A stretch of 64,000 bases of DNA, from positions 237,285 to 301,284 of the forward strand of contig CAZSQZ010000004.1 in the NCBI GenBank assembly GCA_964609215.1, given 5' to 3'. Shown in pieces: positions 1 through 8,145 of the stretch. A program made the position numbers and the translations under genes. Position 1 is the first letter of the stretch. Each line of letters starts with the position of its first letter. Source of the DNA: JABDKJ01 sp964609215 (GTDB taxonomy: Bacteria > Bacteroidota > Bacteroidia > Flavobacteriales_D > JABDKJ01). Under the pieces are notes generated by a model. That model ran no database searches and had not been told where the DNA came from. It saw only the letters and a list, made by a program, of their open reading frames with translations.

Positions 1-230
1 TTAAAAATAAGCAACATAAAACCAGACCATATCAGAGCAAAGAATATAGAATGAGTAAAACCTCTATGGCCAAATGGTGAGTCATAATTCACCCCCATAT
101 TGTGTAAAATGATATCTGCATCCGGAAAAATGGAAGTGACAATCGCGATACCCATTAAAAGTCTGGATGAGGTTTTACCTAATTTAGAAATGGTATAACC
201 CATTATAGCATGCCCAAATGCTGAAGCCAT
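1..230 (-). CDS. YdjM-like (DUF457) membrane-bound metal-dependent hydrolase, C-terminal part missing
   Basis: Open frame read on the minus strand from an ATG at 228-230; it has no stop before the window edge, so about 76 N-terminal residues are seen. The start MASAFGHAIMGYTISK, then FPDADI and GHRGFTHS followed by a hydrophobic segment, match the YdjM/DUF457 family of membrane proteins annotated as metal-dependent hydrolases; the Asp and His clusters are the presumed metal ligands. The ATG overlaps the dtd stop as TAATG, so the two are probably translationally coupled. The substrate is not known for the family. The family call is good, the enzymatic role is inferred from the family name only. 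Confidence 0.75.
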   Translation of the reverse strand, partial: MASAFGHAIMGYTISKLGKTSSRLLMGIAIVTSIFPDADIILHNMGVNYDSPFGHRGFTHSIFFALIWSGFMLLIF

Positions 231-682
231 TACTCTTTGTTTTTTGTATCCATCCAAATAGTTACTGGCCCATCATTTAGCAAACGCACTTTCATATCTG
301 CTCCAAAAACTCCTGTTTCTATTGATTTTTCAAGAACCATTTCTAAATGCTTTTTAAAGTCTTCATAAATCGGTATTGCAATATCTGGGTGTGCAGCTTT
401 AATATAAGATGGTCTATTTCCCTTTTTAACTTTTGCATGTAGAGTAAATTGCGAGATGAGTAATATGTCTCCCTTTGTTTCCAATATTGACCGATTCATT
501 ATCCCTGCATCATCACCAAAAATTCTAAGGTTTGCAATTTTGTTGCACAACCATTCAATATCGCTCTTTTCGTCCGCCTCTTCAATACCCAATAAAACTA
601 ATAATCCTCCTTCTATTTTCCCATTAACCTTTCCATGAATGGTTACAGATGCTTCTGTTACTCTTTGCACTAATGCTCGCAT
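230..682 (-). CDS. dtd: D-aminoacyl-tRNA deacylase
   Basis: Cytosolic proofreading enzyme that hydrolyses D-aminoacyl-tRNA (and Gly-tRNA-Ala), clearing mischarged tRNA. The 150-residue length is the family norm. The start MRALVQRV, the SQFT motif at 77-80 and NDGPVT at 136-141 (the Gly-cis-Pro selectivity motif region) are the DTD signatures. It is the first gene of a minus-strand pair with the YdjM-like gene, joined by a TAATG overlap. It diverges from the DinB-like operon across about 40 bases. Confidence 0.96.
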   Translation of the reverse strand: MRALVQRVTEASVTIHGKVNGKIEGGLLVLLGIEEADEKSDIEWLCNKIANLRIFGDDAGIMNRSILETKGDILLISQFTLHAKVKKGNRPSYIKAAHPDIAIPIYEDFKKHLEMVLEKSIETGVFGADMKVRLLNDGPVTIWMDTKNKE

Positions 683-700
683 GGCACTAATTTACGTCTC

Positions 701-724
701 TAATTGATATATTTAAATCAATTA
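701..724. promoter_or_regulatory. Inverted repeat (operator-like) around a -7-like element
   Basis: TAATTGAT (701-708) and ATCAATTA (717-724) are perfect complements separated by eight bases. The centre carries TATATTTA (708-715), close to the Bacteroidota -7 consensus TAnnTTTG. The right arm touches the ATG of the DinB-like gene at 724. This could be an operator or merely AT-rich symmetry; no regulator gene is adjacent. Confidence 0.3.
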
Positions 725-1233
725 TGAATCATTTAGAAATTGCCGAACAATTAAAAAGCAATGCTCAGGTTTTTAAATTCCTTTTTGTCGATTTGAGTAA
801 AGAACAACTATTATGGAAAGAGGCTGAAAATAAATGGTCTCTCTTGGAGATTCTTTGCCATCTAAGAGATGAAGAAAAGGAAGATTGGCAAACAAGAACA
901 AAACATGCACTGAATAATTCAGAAGGCGATCCACCACCGATAAATCCTGAGGCTTGGGTAAAGGAAAGAAATTATCAGGGCGAATCATTTGAAGACGTAT
1001 TGGAAGAATTTCTTAAAAGAAGAAATCAATCTGTACAATGGTTGCAATCACTGAAAAATCCAAATTGGTCCAATTACTATGAGCACCCAAAGCTGGGTAC
1101 TCAAACAGCTCAAATGTTTTTGGAAAATTGGTTAGCACACGACTATATGCACATAAGGCAAATAAACAGAATCAAGTATTTGCATTTCAATTCTAAAGCC
1201 AATGAAGATTTGTCATATGCCGGAGAATGGTAA
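724..1233 (+). CDS. DinB/YfiT-like four-helix protein, putative metal-dependent hydrolase or thiol transferase
   Basis: 169 residues with the DinB-superfamily pattern: a helical protein with three spaced histidines, here H46 (in CHLRDEE), H139 and H143 (in AHDYMHIRQ), which form the metal site in this fold. Members include bacillithiol transferases and many proteins of unknown substrate. No signal peptide, so cytosolic. It is the first gene of a three-gene plus-strand set (9 bases to the DoxX-like gene, then 3 to the FKBP gene). The family is clear, the reaction is not. Confidence 0.8.
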   Translation: MNHLEIAEQLKSNAQVFKFLFVDLSKEQLLWKEAENKWSLLEILCHLRDEEKEDWQTRTKHALNNSEGDPPPINPEAWVKERNYQGESFEDVLEEFLKRRNQSVQWLQSLKNPNWSNYYEHPKLGTQTAQMFLENWLAHDYMHIRQINRIKYLHFNSKANEDLSYAGEW

Positions 1234-1242
1234 TTTTATAGT

Positions 1243-1623
1243 ATGAATTGGAGCAAAATTCTTTATTGGGTAGGTACCGCCCTGATGTGTGCAATTTTCA
1301 TTTTTTCGGCTTCCATGTATTTCTCGAAAACTGAAATGGTAAAGGGCTTTTTCACCATACTGGGTTTTCCAACATGGATTGTAATTCCATTAGCCATTGC
1401 AAAAGTAGCTGCGCTTATCGCTATTCTAAGTAGAAAATTTAAGCTTCTTATGGAATGGGCTTATGCGGGACTTTTCTTTGATGCTGTCCTTGCTTTTTCT
1501 GCGCACTATCATGCTGGCGATCATGGCTATTTGTTCTCTATTATTGCCATTGTAGGTATACTTCTCTCCAGAATAATGCTTCCAAAAGCTTTTCCAAATC
1601 AAAATATTTATTCAGTAATTTAA
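1243..1623 (+). CDS. DoxX-like four-helix inner-membrane protein
   Basis: 126 residues, almost entirely four hydrophobic segments (about 5-27, 43-63, 70-88, 96-115), with the DoxX-like layout including GFPTWIVIPLAIAKV after helix 1. The family is linked to quinone or terminal-oxidase related functions in some species, but most members have no proven role. It lies between the DinB-like and FKBP genes and is probably cotranscribed with both. Confidence 0.7.
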   Translation: MNWSKILYWVGTALMCAIFIFSASMYFSKTEMVKGFFTILGFPTWIVIPLAIAKVAALIAILSRKFKLLMEWAYAGLFFDAVLAFSAHYHAGDHGYLFSIIAIVGILLSRIMLPKAFPNQNIYSVI

Positions 1624-1626
1624 GTC

Positions 1627-2073
1627 ATGAAAAAATTCATTCTTCCTATTTTCATCATCATCTGTTGTTTTGCGTGTAACAAAGAAGAAAGACAAGCGGA
1701 TGAGGACAGGCAAATCATTCTCGATTATATAGAAGACAATAACCTAGATGCAATTGAAGGTGATAGAGGTTTGTTTTATGTTATAGACAATCAAGGGAGC
1801 GGAGAAAGTCCGACCATCAGCTCTAGTGTCACAGTAGCATATACAGGATATTTTACAGACGGTGGAGTTTTTGACCAAAGTGGTGCTGGTGGAATTACCT
1901 TTCCGCTTACCGGTGTTATTGAAGGGTGGCAAATTGGCATTCCGCTTTTTCAGGAAGGAGGAACAGGTACACTGCTAATTCCATCAGCTATTGCTTACGG
2001 ACCTAACGGAACTTCTGGTATTCCCGGAAATACAGTTATACTATTTGATATCGATTTAATTGACGTTCAATAA
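1627..2073 (+). CDS. FKBP-type peptidyl-prolyl cis-trans isomerase, lipoprotein
   Basis: 148 residues. The signal sequence ends in a lipobox-like stretch (ICCFACNKE), so the mature protein is probably a lipid-anchored periplasmic or outer-membrane protein. The FKBP domain fills the rest: VAYTGYFTDGGVFDQS, GVIEGWQIGIPLFQEG, IPSAIAYG and the closing NTVILFDIDLIDV are the FKBP fold and active-site strands. It would catalyse prolyl isomerisation and assist folding of exported proteins. Last gene of the operon starting at 724, 3 bases after the DoxX-like gene. Confidence 0.9.
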   Translation: MKKFILPIFIIICCFACNKEERQADEDRQIILDYIEDNNLDAIEGDRGLFYVIDNQGSGESPTISSSVTVAYTGYFTDGGVFDQSGAGGITFPLTGVIEGWQIGIPLFQEGGTGTLLIPSAIAYGPNGTSGIPGNTVILFDIDLIDVQ

Positions 2074-2097
2074 TTGTAGTTTTTGTTAGTATCTTAT

Positions 2098-2138
2098 ATG
2101 TTTTGGTTTTTTATCTTGAAGGATTAAAACCAAAACAT
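2098..2138 (+). promoter_or_regulatory. Perfect 13-bp hairpin that covers the start codon of the following gene
   Basis: ATGTTTTGGTTTT (2098-2110) is the exact reverse complement of AAAACCAAAACAT (2126-2138). The 15-base loop holds GAAGGA (2118-2123), and the right arm includes the first two bases of the ATG at 2137-2139. In RNA this would bury the start codon and show the purine-rich sequence in the loop. There is no T-tract, so it is not a typical terminator for the FKBP gene. A regulatory role is inference. Confidence 0.5.
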
Positions 2139-3069
2139 GAAACATTTTTTACTCTTAATTTTTTCTTCTTTTTCAATTCATTCTATAGCACAAACAGGAG
2201 TAGATTATTTAGATTGGATTCATATAGATTTTGAAGATCCAGACTTCTATGAATATATTTTAATAAACCCAGATGATTCCTTAAACATTTGGAACATTGG
2301 TAATACAGCCAAATTCAACTCCGATACTCTTGGTTTATTTACGGATACCAACCTAACTTACGCGAACAATGTTCATTCTTGGTTTCAAATTCAGTTAAAT
2401 AACCATATTCAGGGTGGACCCACAACTATCGAAATGAATTACGAATTATCTACTCAAAACGGTGATGGATTGTATATCGAAGTTTCTTATGATAATGGGA
2501 ACTCATTTGAAAATGTAATTTACGATACTATTCCGGGGCAATGGCAAGGGTCCTATAATCCGTATTTTTCATTTAATTTATACAATGAGTCAGATACTTT
2601 ATTCAATGCTGAGCCTGGATTTAGTGGCGAGACCATACAAAACCTTTGGTTACAATGGCAGGATCTCTGTCTCGGCCAAGGAAGAAATTTTACAGATGCG
2701 GATACCGCTATTGTTAGATTTAATTTTATTAGTGACAGTATTCCAAGTAATCATACAGGCATTATCATTTCAAACTTGGAAATTATTATTCCAGTATGTT
2801 CGAGTATTAACGAACTAGAAAGCAACCAATTCGAACTCATTCAAAACCCTACTCATGACTTCATAGAAATGAGAAGTTTGGAAACCACTTTTTCCAATTA
2901 CAGCTATGAAATCTATAATCTAACAGGGAGATTAATTGAAAGTAATTCTGGACTATATGAGTCTGTCTTCAGAATAGATATGAAGAGCCATGCAAACGGA
3001 AGCTACTTCCTTCTTATTCTAGATGAAGACAACGGCATTGTCTCTAGACACAAGGTCATTAAAAATTAA
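2137..3069 (+). CDS. Secreted protein with T9SS C-terminal sorting domain
   Basis: 310 residues. Signal peptide (MKHFLLLIFSSFSIHSIAQ), a beta-rich central part with EVSYDNGNSFENV, a phrase common in Bacteroidota extracellular modules, then a C-terminal type A-like sorting domain from about residue 232 (FELIQNPTHDFIEM ... YEIYNLTGRLIES ... GSYFLLI ... HKVIKN). It should be exported by Sec, then across the outer membrane by T9SS. No catalytic signature recognised. Its stop codon overlaps the stop of the convergent TonB-dependent receptor (TTAA at 3066-3069). Confidence 0.75.
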   Translation: MKHFLLLIFSSFSIHSIAQTGVDYLDWIHIDFEDPDFYEYILINPDDSLNIWNIGNTAKFNSDTLGLFTDTNLTYANNVHSWFQIQLNNHIQGGPTTIEMNYELSTQNGDGLYIEVSYDNGNSFENVIYDTIPGQWQGSYNPYFSFNLYNESDTLFNAEPGFSGETIQNLWLQWQDLCLGQGRNFTDADTAIVRFNFISDSIPSNHTGIIISNLEIIIPVCSSINELESNQFELIQNPTHDFIEMRSLETTFSNYSYEIYNLTGRLIESNSGLYESVFRIDMKSHANGSYFLLILDEDNGIVSRHKVIKN

Positions 3070-5477
3070 AATTCTATTACAATACCTAAGGACGGCAAAA
3101 CAGTTCCTGCCGGATTAGCCACTTGTCTTAATAAATAGCGAGACGGATCTGTTGGATCAATGGTTGCCTGATTGTTTGCGTCTCTAATGATATCAATATA
3201 AGGAACATCCTGATACTCGAATGCATAGACATTTTCTATATCCAGATACAAATTCAAAGTCCACTTTTCAAAAAAGTATCTTTTGTCAATTCTCACATCT
3301 AATTGATGAATCGTTTGTATGCGTTCTGTATTCAAAAGATCGTAATTTAAGACTCCTTCTCCAGTAGCATCCCATACTGGAATCAAAGAAGACCTTTCCA
3401 AGTCCCAAGGTGTATAAGGAGCTCCGCCAAACAATCTCCATTTCACACCCAATTCCCAGTTATTCTTGAATTTCTTACCTCCAGTAAAGGTTACCAAAAA
3501 TCGATTATCCCAAGCAGAAGGAGCAAAGGCGCCATCATTTCCAGTAAACTCACTTCTCACAAGCGTAACTGCCAAAATACCGTATATGCCCTTCTTTAAT
3601 TTTCTTTGAAAAAGAAACTCTAAACCATAAGCTCTTCCTTCAGAATTTGAATTGGCTGCATCGTTTCCAACCACACCAAAATCAGCTCCTAAATTTGCAA
3701 GAGAAACAGAATCTCTTAGGAGAAAAGGATAATCAAAATATTTCTTATAGAATCCCTCAATACTGATCTGCGTATTATTGGGCAAGTTCTTTTTCACACC
3801 TGCTACTAGATGTCTATTTGAAATATATTTTATTCCATTGTTTCTATTGACCAAAGTATTGTTCGAATCTCTAAAACCTAGAATTGTATAAGCAGGTAAT
3901 TGGAAAAAGTGTCCTGCATTAAAGTTAAAACTCCAGGTAGGCGCGAAAGAATAGGAAAGAGAAAGTCTAGGCGAAAATTGTTCAAAAGGGCTATTCGTTT
4001 CATCCGAATAATTACTAAAATCTGTTCTAAAGCCAAATGAGGTCTGTAGTCTTCTTTCCAAAAAGGATTTACTGACTTGTCCAAACAAACCATATTTCCA
4101 AAAGTCCAGTTCAGAGTCAAAATCTAACAAGAACACTTGACCATCAAAAGCCACATCTTTTCGGAAAGTAGAATTTAGATACTTTGCACTCTCCAGGTTG
4201 AAACCATAATTCCATTTCCAGTTTGCCTTTCTATGTATAGACTCAAAACGAAACTTATTTTCAATTTCTTCAGAGGTGAACGTAAAGTTCAAATCCTCTA
4301 TCAGCCCTGTGTTGTTCTCAAATTTCTCTGCTTGATTGTTTAAGTGATTCCTGCTTAAAACAAAGGTTTGAAAACTGTTTTTACCAAAATGTTTGTATCT
4401 AATTCCCGTGGTGTAAGACCATTGGGAGTTTTCAGGAATATTACCTAGCGCATACAAATTACGGTCAAGTATTTCCGGATCATCTATATCTACAATTGAA
4501 TTTGCATTGAGAACAAAATCATCTATTGCTCCTAAAGCCAAAAATGTCAGTTCATTCTTGGTATCAATCTTCAATTTGTATTTAAGTTGAGCGTCATTGT
4601 AGGTGGGAAGAAAGGGTAATTGGAGTGCTTCAAAAAGAAACTGCAAATAACTTCTACGAACCGAAAAAATCAAACCAGATTTTTCTCCGAGTGGCATATC
4701 TAAAGTTAATCCTGCGTCACTGGAGCCCAATGTAAAATTCAGGTTGGTTTGAGTGGTATTGGCGTCCTTTTGTGTTAACTCCATTATTGAACTCAATGCA
4801 TTTCCTCTATTAGCCGGAAAAGCACCGGTATAAAAATCCACCTCTTTAATAAAGTTCACATTAATCAATCCTACAGGGCCTCCACTTGAGCCTTGAGTGC
4901 TGAAATGATTTATGGTTGGAATTTCTATACCATCTATGTAAAAGCGATTCTCCGCAGGTGAGCCTCCTCTAATAATAATATCGTTCCTGAAATTCGGGCT
5001 TGAAGCTACTCCAGGCAAGGATTGTACAACCTTGGAAATATCTCTATTTCCTCCTGGGTTTCTTTCGATCTCTGAGACACCAATTGTTCTTAGTGACACA
5101 GGACTCTCTTCTCTGGATTTAAAGACTTCCGCCTTAATTACAACTTCAGTCAACGATGCAGTGCTCTGCTTTAATGAAATATCGTAAATAGCGGGTTTTG
5201 AATTAAAGACCTGAACTTCAAAAATGGTCTGGGTTTCGTATCCAATATAGGAGGCGACCAAATTATAGAGACCCGGTTCAAGACCTGTAATGGAATAATT
5301 TCCATCTATGTCAGCAGAAGCACCTGTTGTTGTTCCTTCTATAACAACTGTTGCTCCTATTAATGCTTCATTCGAGATTTCATCGACTATTTTTCCGCGA
5401 ATAATACCTTGTTGACCAAAAATACTTGGTGCAAAAAAAACAATAAATAAGGTCAAATAAAATCTCATCATTTGCAT
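3066..5477 (-). CDS. TonB-dependent outer-membrane receptor with N-terminal CarboxypepD_reg-like domain
   Basis: 803 residues. Signal peptide to about residue 21 (...PSIFGQQ), then a CarboxypepD_reg-like beta-sandwich (GIIRGKIVDEISNEALIGA ... GNYSITGLEPG, about 23-105), a plug domain (VVQSLPGVASSPNFRNDI, IIRGGSPAENRFYIDGIEIP) and a C-terminal 22-strand-type barrel ending in a hydrophobic/aromatic strand (PSLGIVIEF). It would import a bulky ligand with TonB-ExbBD energy. No SusD-like lipoprotein is adjacent, so a glycan substrate cannot be inferred. The neighbours on both sides are T9SS cargo genes. Confidence 0.9.
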   Translation of the reverse strand: MQMMRFYLTLFIVFFAPSIFGQQGIIRGKIVDEISNEALIGATVVIEGTTTGASADIDGNYSITGLEPGLYNLVASYIGYETQTIFEVQVFNSKPAIYDISLKQSTASLTEVVIKAEVFKSREESPVSLRTIGVSEIERNPGGNRDISKVVQSLPGVASSPNFRNDIIIRGGSPAENRFYIDGIEIPTINHFSTQGSSGGPVGLINVNFIKEVDFYTGAFPANRGNALSSIMELTQKDANTTQTNLNFTLGSSDAGLTLDMPLGEKSGLIFSVRRSYLQFLFEALQLPFLPTYNDAQLKYKLKIDTKNELTFLALGAIDDFVLNANSIVDIDDPEILDRNLYALGNIPENSQWSYTTGIRYKHFGKNSFQTFVLSRNHLNNQAEKFENNTGLIEDLNFTFTSEEIENKFRFESIHRKANWKWNYGFNLESAKYLNSTFRKDVAFDGQVFLLDFDSELDFWKYGLFGQVSKSFLERRLQTSFGFRTDFSNYSDETNSPFEQFSPRLSLSYSFAPTWSFNFNAGHFFQLPAYTILGFRDSNNTLVNRNNGIKYISNRHLVAGVKKNLPNNTQISIEGFYKKYFDYPFLLRDSVSLANLGADFGVVGNDAANSNSEGRAYGLEFLFQRKLKKGIYGILAVTLVRSEFTGNDGAFAPSAWDNRFLVTFTGGKKFKNNWELGVKWRLFGGAPYTPWDLERSSLIPVWDATGEGVLNYDLLNTERIQTIHQLDVRIDKRYFFEKWTLNLYLDIENVYAFEYQDVPYIDIIRDANNQATIDPTDPSRYLLRQVANPAGTVLPSLGIVIEF

Positions 5478-6032
5478 TGTAATTAAAGAACAGAGATTAA
5501 TTTTTAAAGTTAGCCTAAAGAAAAGTCTAAAAATCTATATAACGATTTCTTTATTCGAAAGTCTCAATAAATGAAAATCCATCTTAAAAAAGCTACCTAT
5601 TCCATGGGTAAAACATTCTTAAATAATTGCCTTGATCTTGTTCTAAAAATACTAAGATAAATCGAACTTTGAAATCCCTTTTCCCAAAAAATGGTGTTTA
5701 TCAAATCTATAAGGGTTTCAACTCTTAAATAATCTATAACGCTTAAAAATCCTTCTTTAACACTTGTAACCTATCCGTTTTAAATTGCTCTTTACCTTAA
5801 ATATGTCATTACTAATCCTTTAATTTTTTTTATTCTTTAATAATTATTCTGTCACAATTCAATTTTGACTTTGCTTCATATAGAAAGAATTCTTATCTTA
5901 TGTGGATTAAAAAAATAATTTTCCTTTGGAAAGAGCTTTAAAATATGTTTAATGTACAATGAAATATATAAGTTTCCCAGTGGGAGAAAGCCGAGCATTT
6001 GCATTAAACTAAAAGCAAGAGGTGTTAGGAAT
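5478..6032. other. Intergenic region between divergent genes, no gene seen
   Basis: About 555 AT-rich bases with no convincing coding frame. It must hold the promoters of the receptor (minus) and of the secreted protein (plus), but no clean TTG/TAnnTTTG pair was found. A small palindrome, TCCCAGTGGGA, lies near 5978-5988. An upstream ATG at 5952 opens the same frame as the secreted protein, but the residues it would add are polar and come before the signal peptide. Confidence 0.5.
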
Positions 6033-7355
6033 ATGATATGGGAATTATTCTTTTCAATTCTCTCTATTTTTATATCACAGGTTTCAATTGGACAAAATTT
6101 AGTCATCAACCCGAGTTTTGAAGCCGTTTTAAATTGTCCAGTGAGAATTACCTCACCTTGCTGTACGAATGTAAATTTGCAGACTTTTCCAAATGCAAAT
6201 TCTGTAACTAACTGGCATTCAATTTTCCTATCATCGGATTATTACAATAGCTGTGGAATAGATGGACTTGCAATACCTTCAAGCAGCGCATTTTTTATCA
6301 CACCAGGAAATCAACCCGATCCCAGAACAGGAGAAGGATATGCTGGTATTATTTCCTTTAGAGACAATGGTTCTTCTGCTGGACAAGAATATATAATGGG
6401 TAATTTATCATCTCCCTTAATTATAGGTCAGGAGTATGGAGTTGAGTTTTATGCTTATTTATCTAGTAATTCAAAAAGTGCTATTTCCAGTTTAGGAGCT
6501 TTATTTTTAGATGCACCTATAACGTCTCCGAACAATCAATCAGTTTTTTCTCAAACAGGCCAATCCTTTGACATCGTTTCAAATAGTGTAATTGATCACC
6601 AGTCTAATTGGACCCAAGTTTGCGGAACTTTTACCGCAACTTCAACAAGTGAATATATTGTTATTGGAAATATTTTTTCTGATCAGAATACACCTGGGAT
6701 AATAACAACAGGAATCTCGGTATTACCAGGAGGTTCGAATGCATGGAGTGGAGCCTATTATTTTATCGATGATATCAATGTAGAACCAATCGGACTGACT
6801 TCTAATTTTTGTGAAATGTCTACGCTTCCAGTAGAACTGGCTGACTTTAAAGCTGAGCAAAAAAGTGGTTTCAATGAAATCAAATGGACAACATTTTCCG
6901 AAACCAACAATGAGTATTTCAGCCTGTTACATAGAGATGGAAATGGTGATTTTATTGAAATAAAAAGGATTTTTGGCCAAGGAAATTCTACAAATGTCAA
7001 CACCTATTCGTACAAACACCCTTTTCCCGAGGAGATTGAATATTATAAATTGAAACAAGTAGATTTTGATGGTCAATTCGAATACTCAAATGTAATCTCT
7101 TTAAAAAGAAAAATTTCTCAGGATATTGTGATTTATCCTAATCCATCTGACAATTTATTGATGCTCGAAGGTGACCTTAAAAAATTTAATACGGAAAAAT
7201 GGATGCTTAACGATGTAATGGGGAAAAATGTGAGTTCTATGGTTCAATTAATATGGTCTTCAGAAAGTAAAATTCAATTAAACATAAGTCTTCTTGAAAC
7301 AGGGATATATTATTTAATTATAAATGACAATTCTTATAAAATCATGAAAAATTAA
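6033..7355 (+). CDS. Secreted T9SS cargo protein
   Basis: 440 residues from the ATG at 6033, chosen over the in-frame ATG at 5952 because it starts directly with a signal peptide (MIWELFFSILSIFISQVSIG) and follows an AGGTGTTAGGA stretch. The N-terminal domain begins NLVINPSFE, a common opening of Bacteroidota surface proteins, and carries a Cys pair (SPCCTN). A roughly 95-residue module (LPVELADFKAEQ ... YYKLKQVDFDGQFEYS) precedes a sorting domain (VIYPNPSDNLLMLEG ... GIYYLIINDNSYKIMKN). The same pre-CTD module occurs in the 29771-34690 protein. Function of the N-terminal domain is unknown. Confidence 0.75.
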   Translation: MIWELFFSILSIFISQVSIGQNLVINPSFEAVLNCPVRITSPCCTNVNLQTFPNANSVTNWHSIFLSSDYYNSCGIDGLAIPSSSAFFITPGNQPDPRTGEGYAGIISFRDNGSSAGQEYIMGNLSSPLIIGQEYGVEFYAYLSSNSKSAISSLGALFLDAPITSPNNQSVFSQTGQSFDIVSNSVIDHQSNWTQVCGTFTATSTSEYIVIGNIFSDQNTPGIITTGISVLPGGSNAWSGAYYFIDDINVEPIGLTSNFCEMSTLPVELADFKAEQKSGFNEIKWTTFSETNNEYFSLLHRDGNGDFIEIKRIFGQGNSTNVNTYSYKHPFPEEIEYYKLKQVDFDGQFEYSNVISLKRKISQDIVIYPNPSDNLLMLEGDLKKFNTEKWMLNDVMGKNVSSMVQLIWSSESKIQLNISLLETGIYYLIINDNSYKIMKN

Positions 7356-7506
7356 TTTTATCACATAAAACATTCAATATTGAAAATGCAATCAATTCCA
7401 TTCTGAACAAAATAATTGATTAGCAAGAACCAAAATTTTAGAATTCAATATTTATGTCTCTCATTTCAAAGTCAATTAGGCTTTAACAAAAAGAATTGCT
7501 CTATCT

Positions 7507-8133
7507 TCAATACAAATTCTCTTCAATTAAAACTCTCAGATCATCGAGATTTATCGTCACTGCTTCCTGAGGCAAATCGCTTAAATCATTGAAGTCTATA
7601 TGCCCTACTCTTGTAATCGTGTTGAACTCTCCGATGGCATGGTCTAAAGATATAAAAGCCATTGTCCTGAATAATTTCTCATCGCTTTTATACTCAGGAA
7701 TGTATAGACCTATATGAACTAAGTCATTTTCTTTCTCCAATTCCAAAACTGTTGCTCTGATAATTTTCATATCCAATTTTTTCCCATTCATTCCAATTTC
7801 TTGCAAACCAACGGGAGATCTGAACTTCTCAATAATCCAATTCTCTATTTCTGGAGCTTTGGCAGCAAAGTCTTGAACAGGTTTTACACCTTCCTTTAAT
7901 CCATCTGGAGTAAGCACCAAAATATAACTACCATCTTTGCCTTTTGTGATTTCTGGAAAGACCCTTGAGTCATGACTATGAATAGCACGCGTCAGATCAT
8001 GATAAACTTGCATATTTCGGTTTTCAGAATCTATAAAGCGCTCATATATAGACTTATTCTTTACGAACCATTCCCAAAATTCTTCTATACTGTTTGCTGA
8101 AAATTTCTTCTTCTTTTTGAATAATCCAAACAC
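7507..8133 (-). CDS. Uncharacterised cytosolic protein
   Basis: 208 residues, not recognised. It starts with a basic patch (MFGLFKKKKKF), has no signal peptide, and contains mixed alpha/beta sequence with EEFWEWFVKN near the start and PDGLKEGVKPVQDFAAKAPEIE in the middle. It ends acidic (INLDDLRVLIEENLY). It follows the phosphohexomutase gene by 12 bases and is the last gene of the dapF operon, so it is real and cotranscribed. Nothing in it points to a reaction. Confidence 0.65.
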   Translation of the reverse strand: MFGLFKKKKKFSANSIEEFWEWFVKNKSIYERFIDSENRNMQVYHDLTRAIHSHDSRVFPEITKGKDGSYILVLTPDGLKEGVKPVQDFAAKAPEIENWIIEKFRSPVGLQEIGMNGKKLDMKIIRATVLELEKENDLVHIGLYIPEYKSDEKLFRTMAFISLDHAIGEFNTITRVGHIDFNDLSDLPQEAVTINLDDLRVLIEENLY

Positions 8134-8145
8134 TAATTTCGCTTT

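Noticed and set aside
5952..6032. 27-codon N-terminal extension of the 6033 secreted protein
   Set aside because: It would place polar residues ahead of a complete signal peptide; the internal ATG at 6033 has a better context.
7390..7421. Inverted repeat AATCAATT / AATTGATT between convergent genes
   Set aside because: Short, AT-only and without a T-tract; likely chance in an AT-rich gap.
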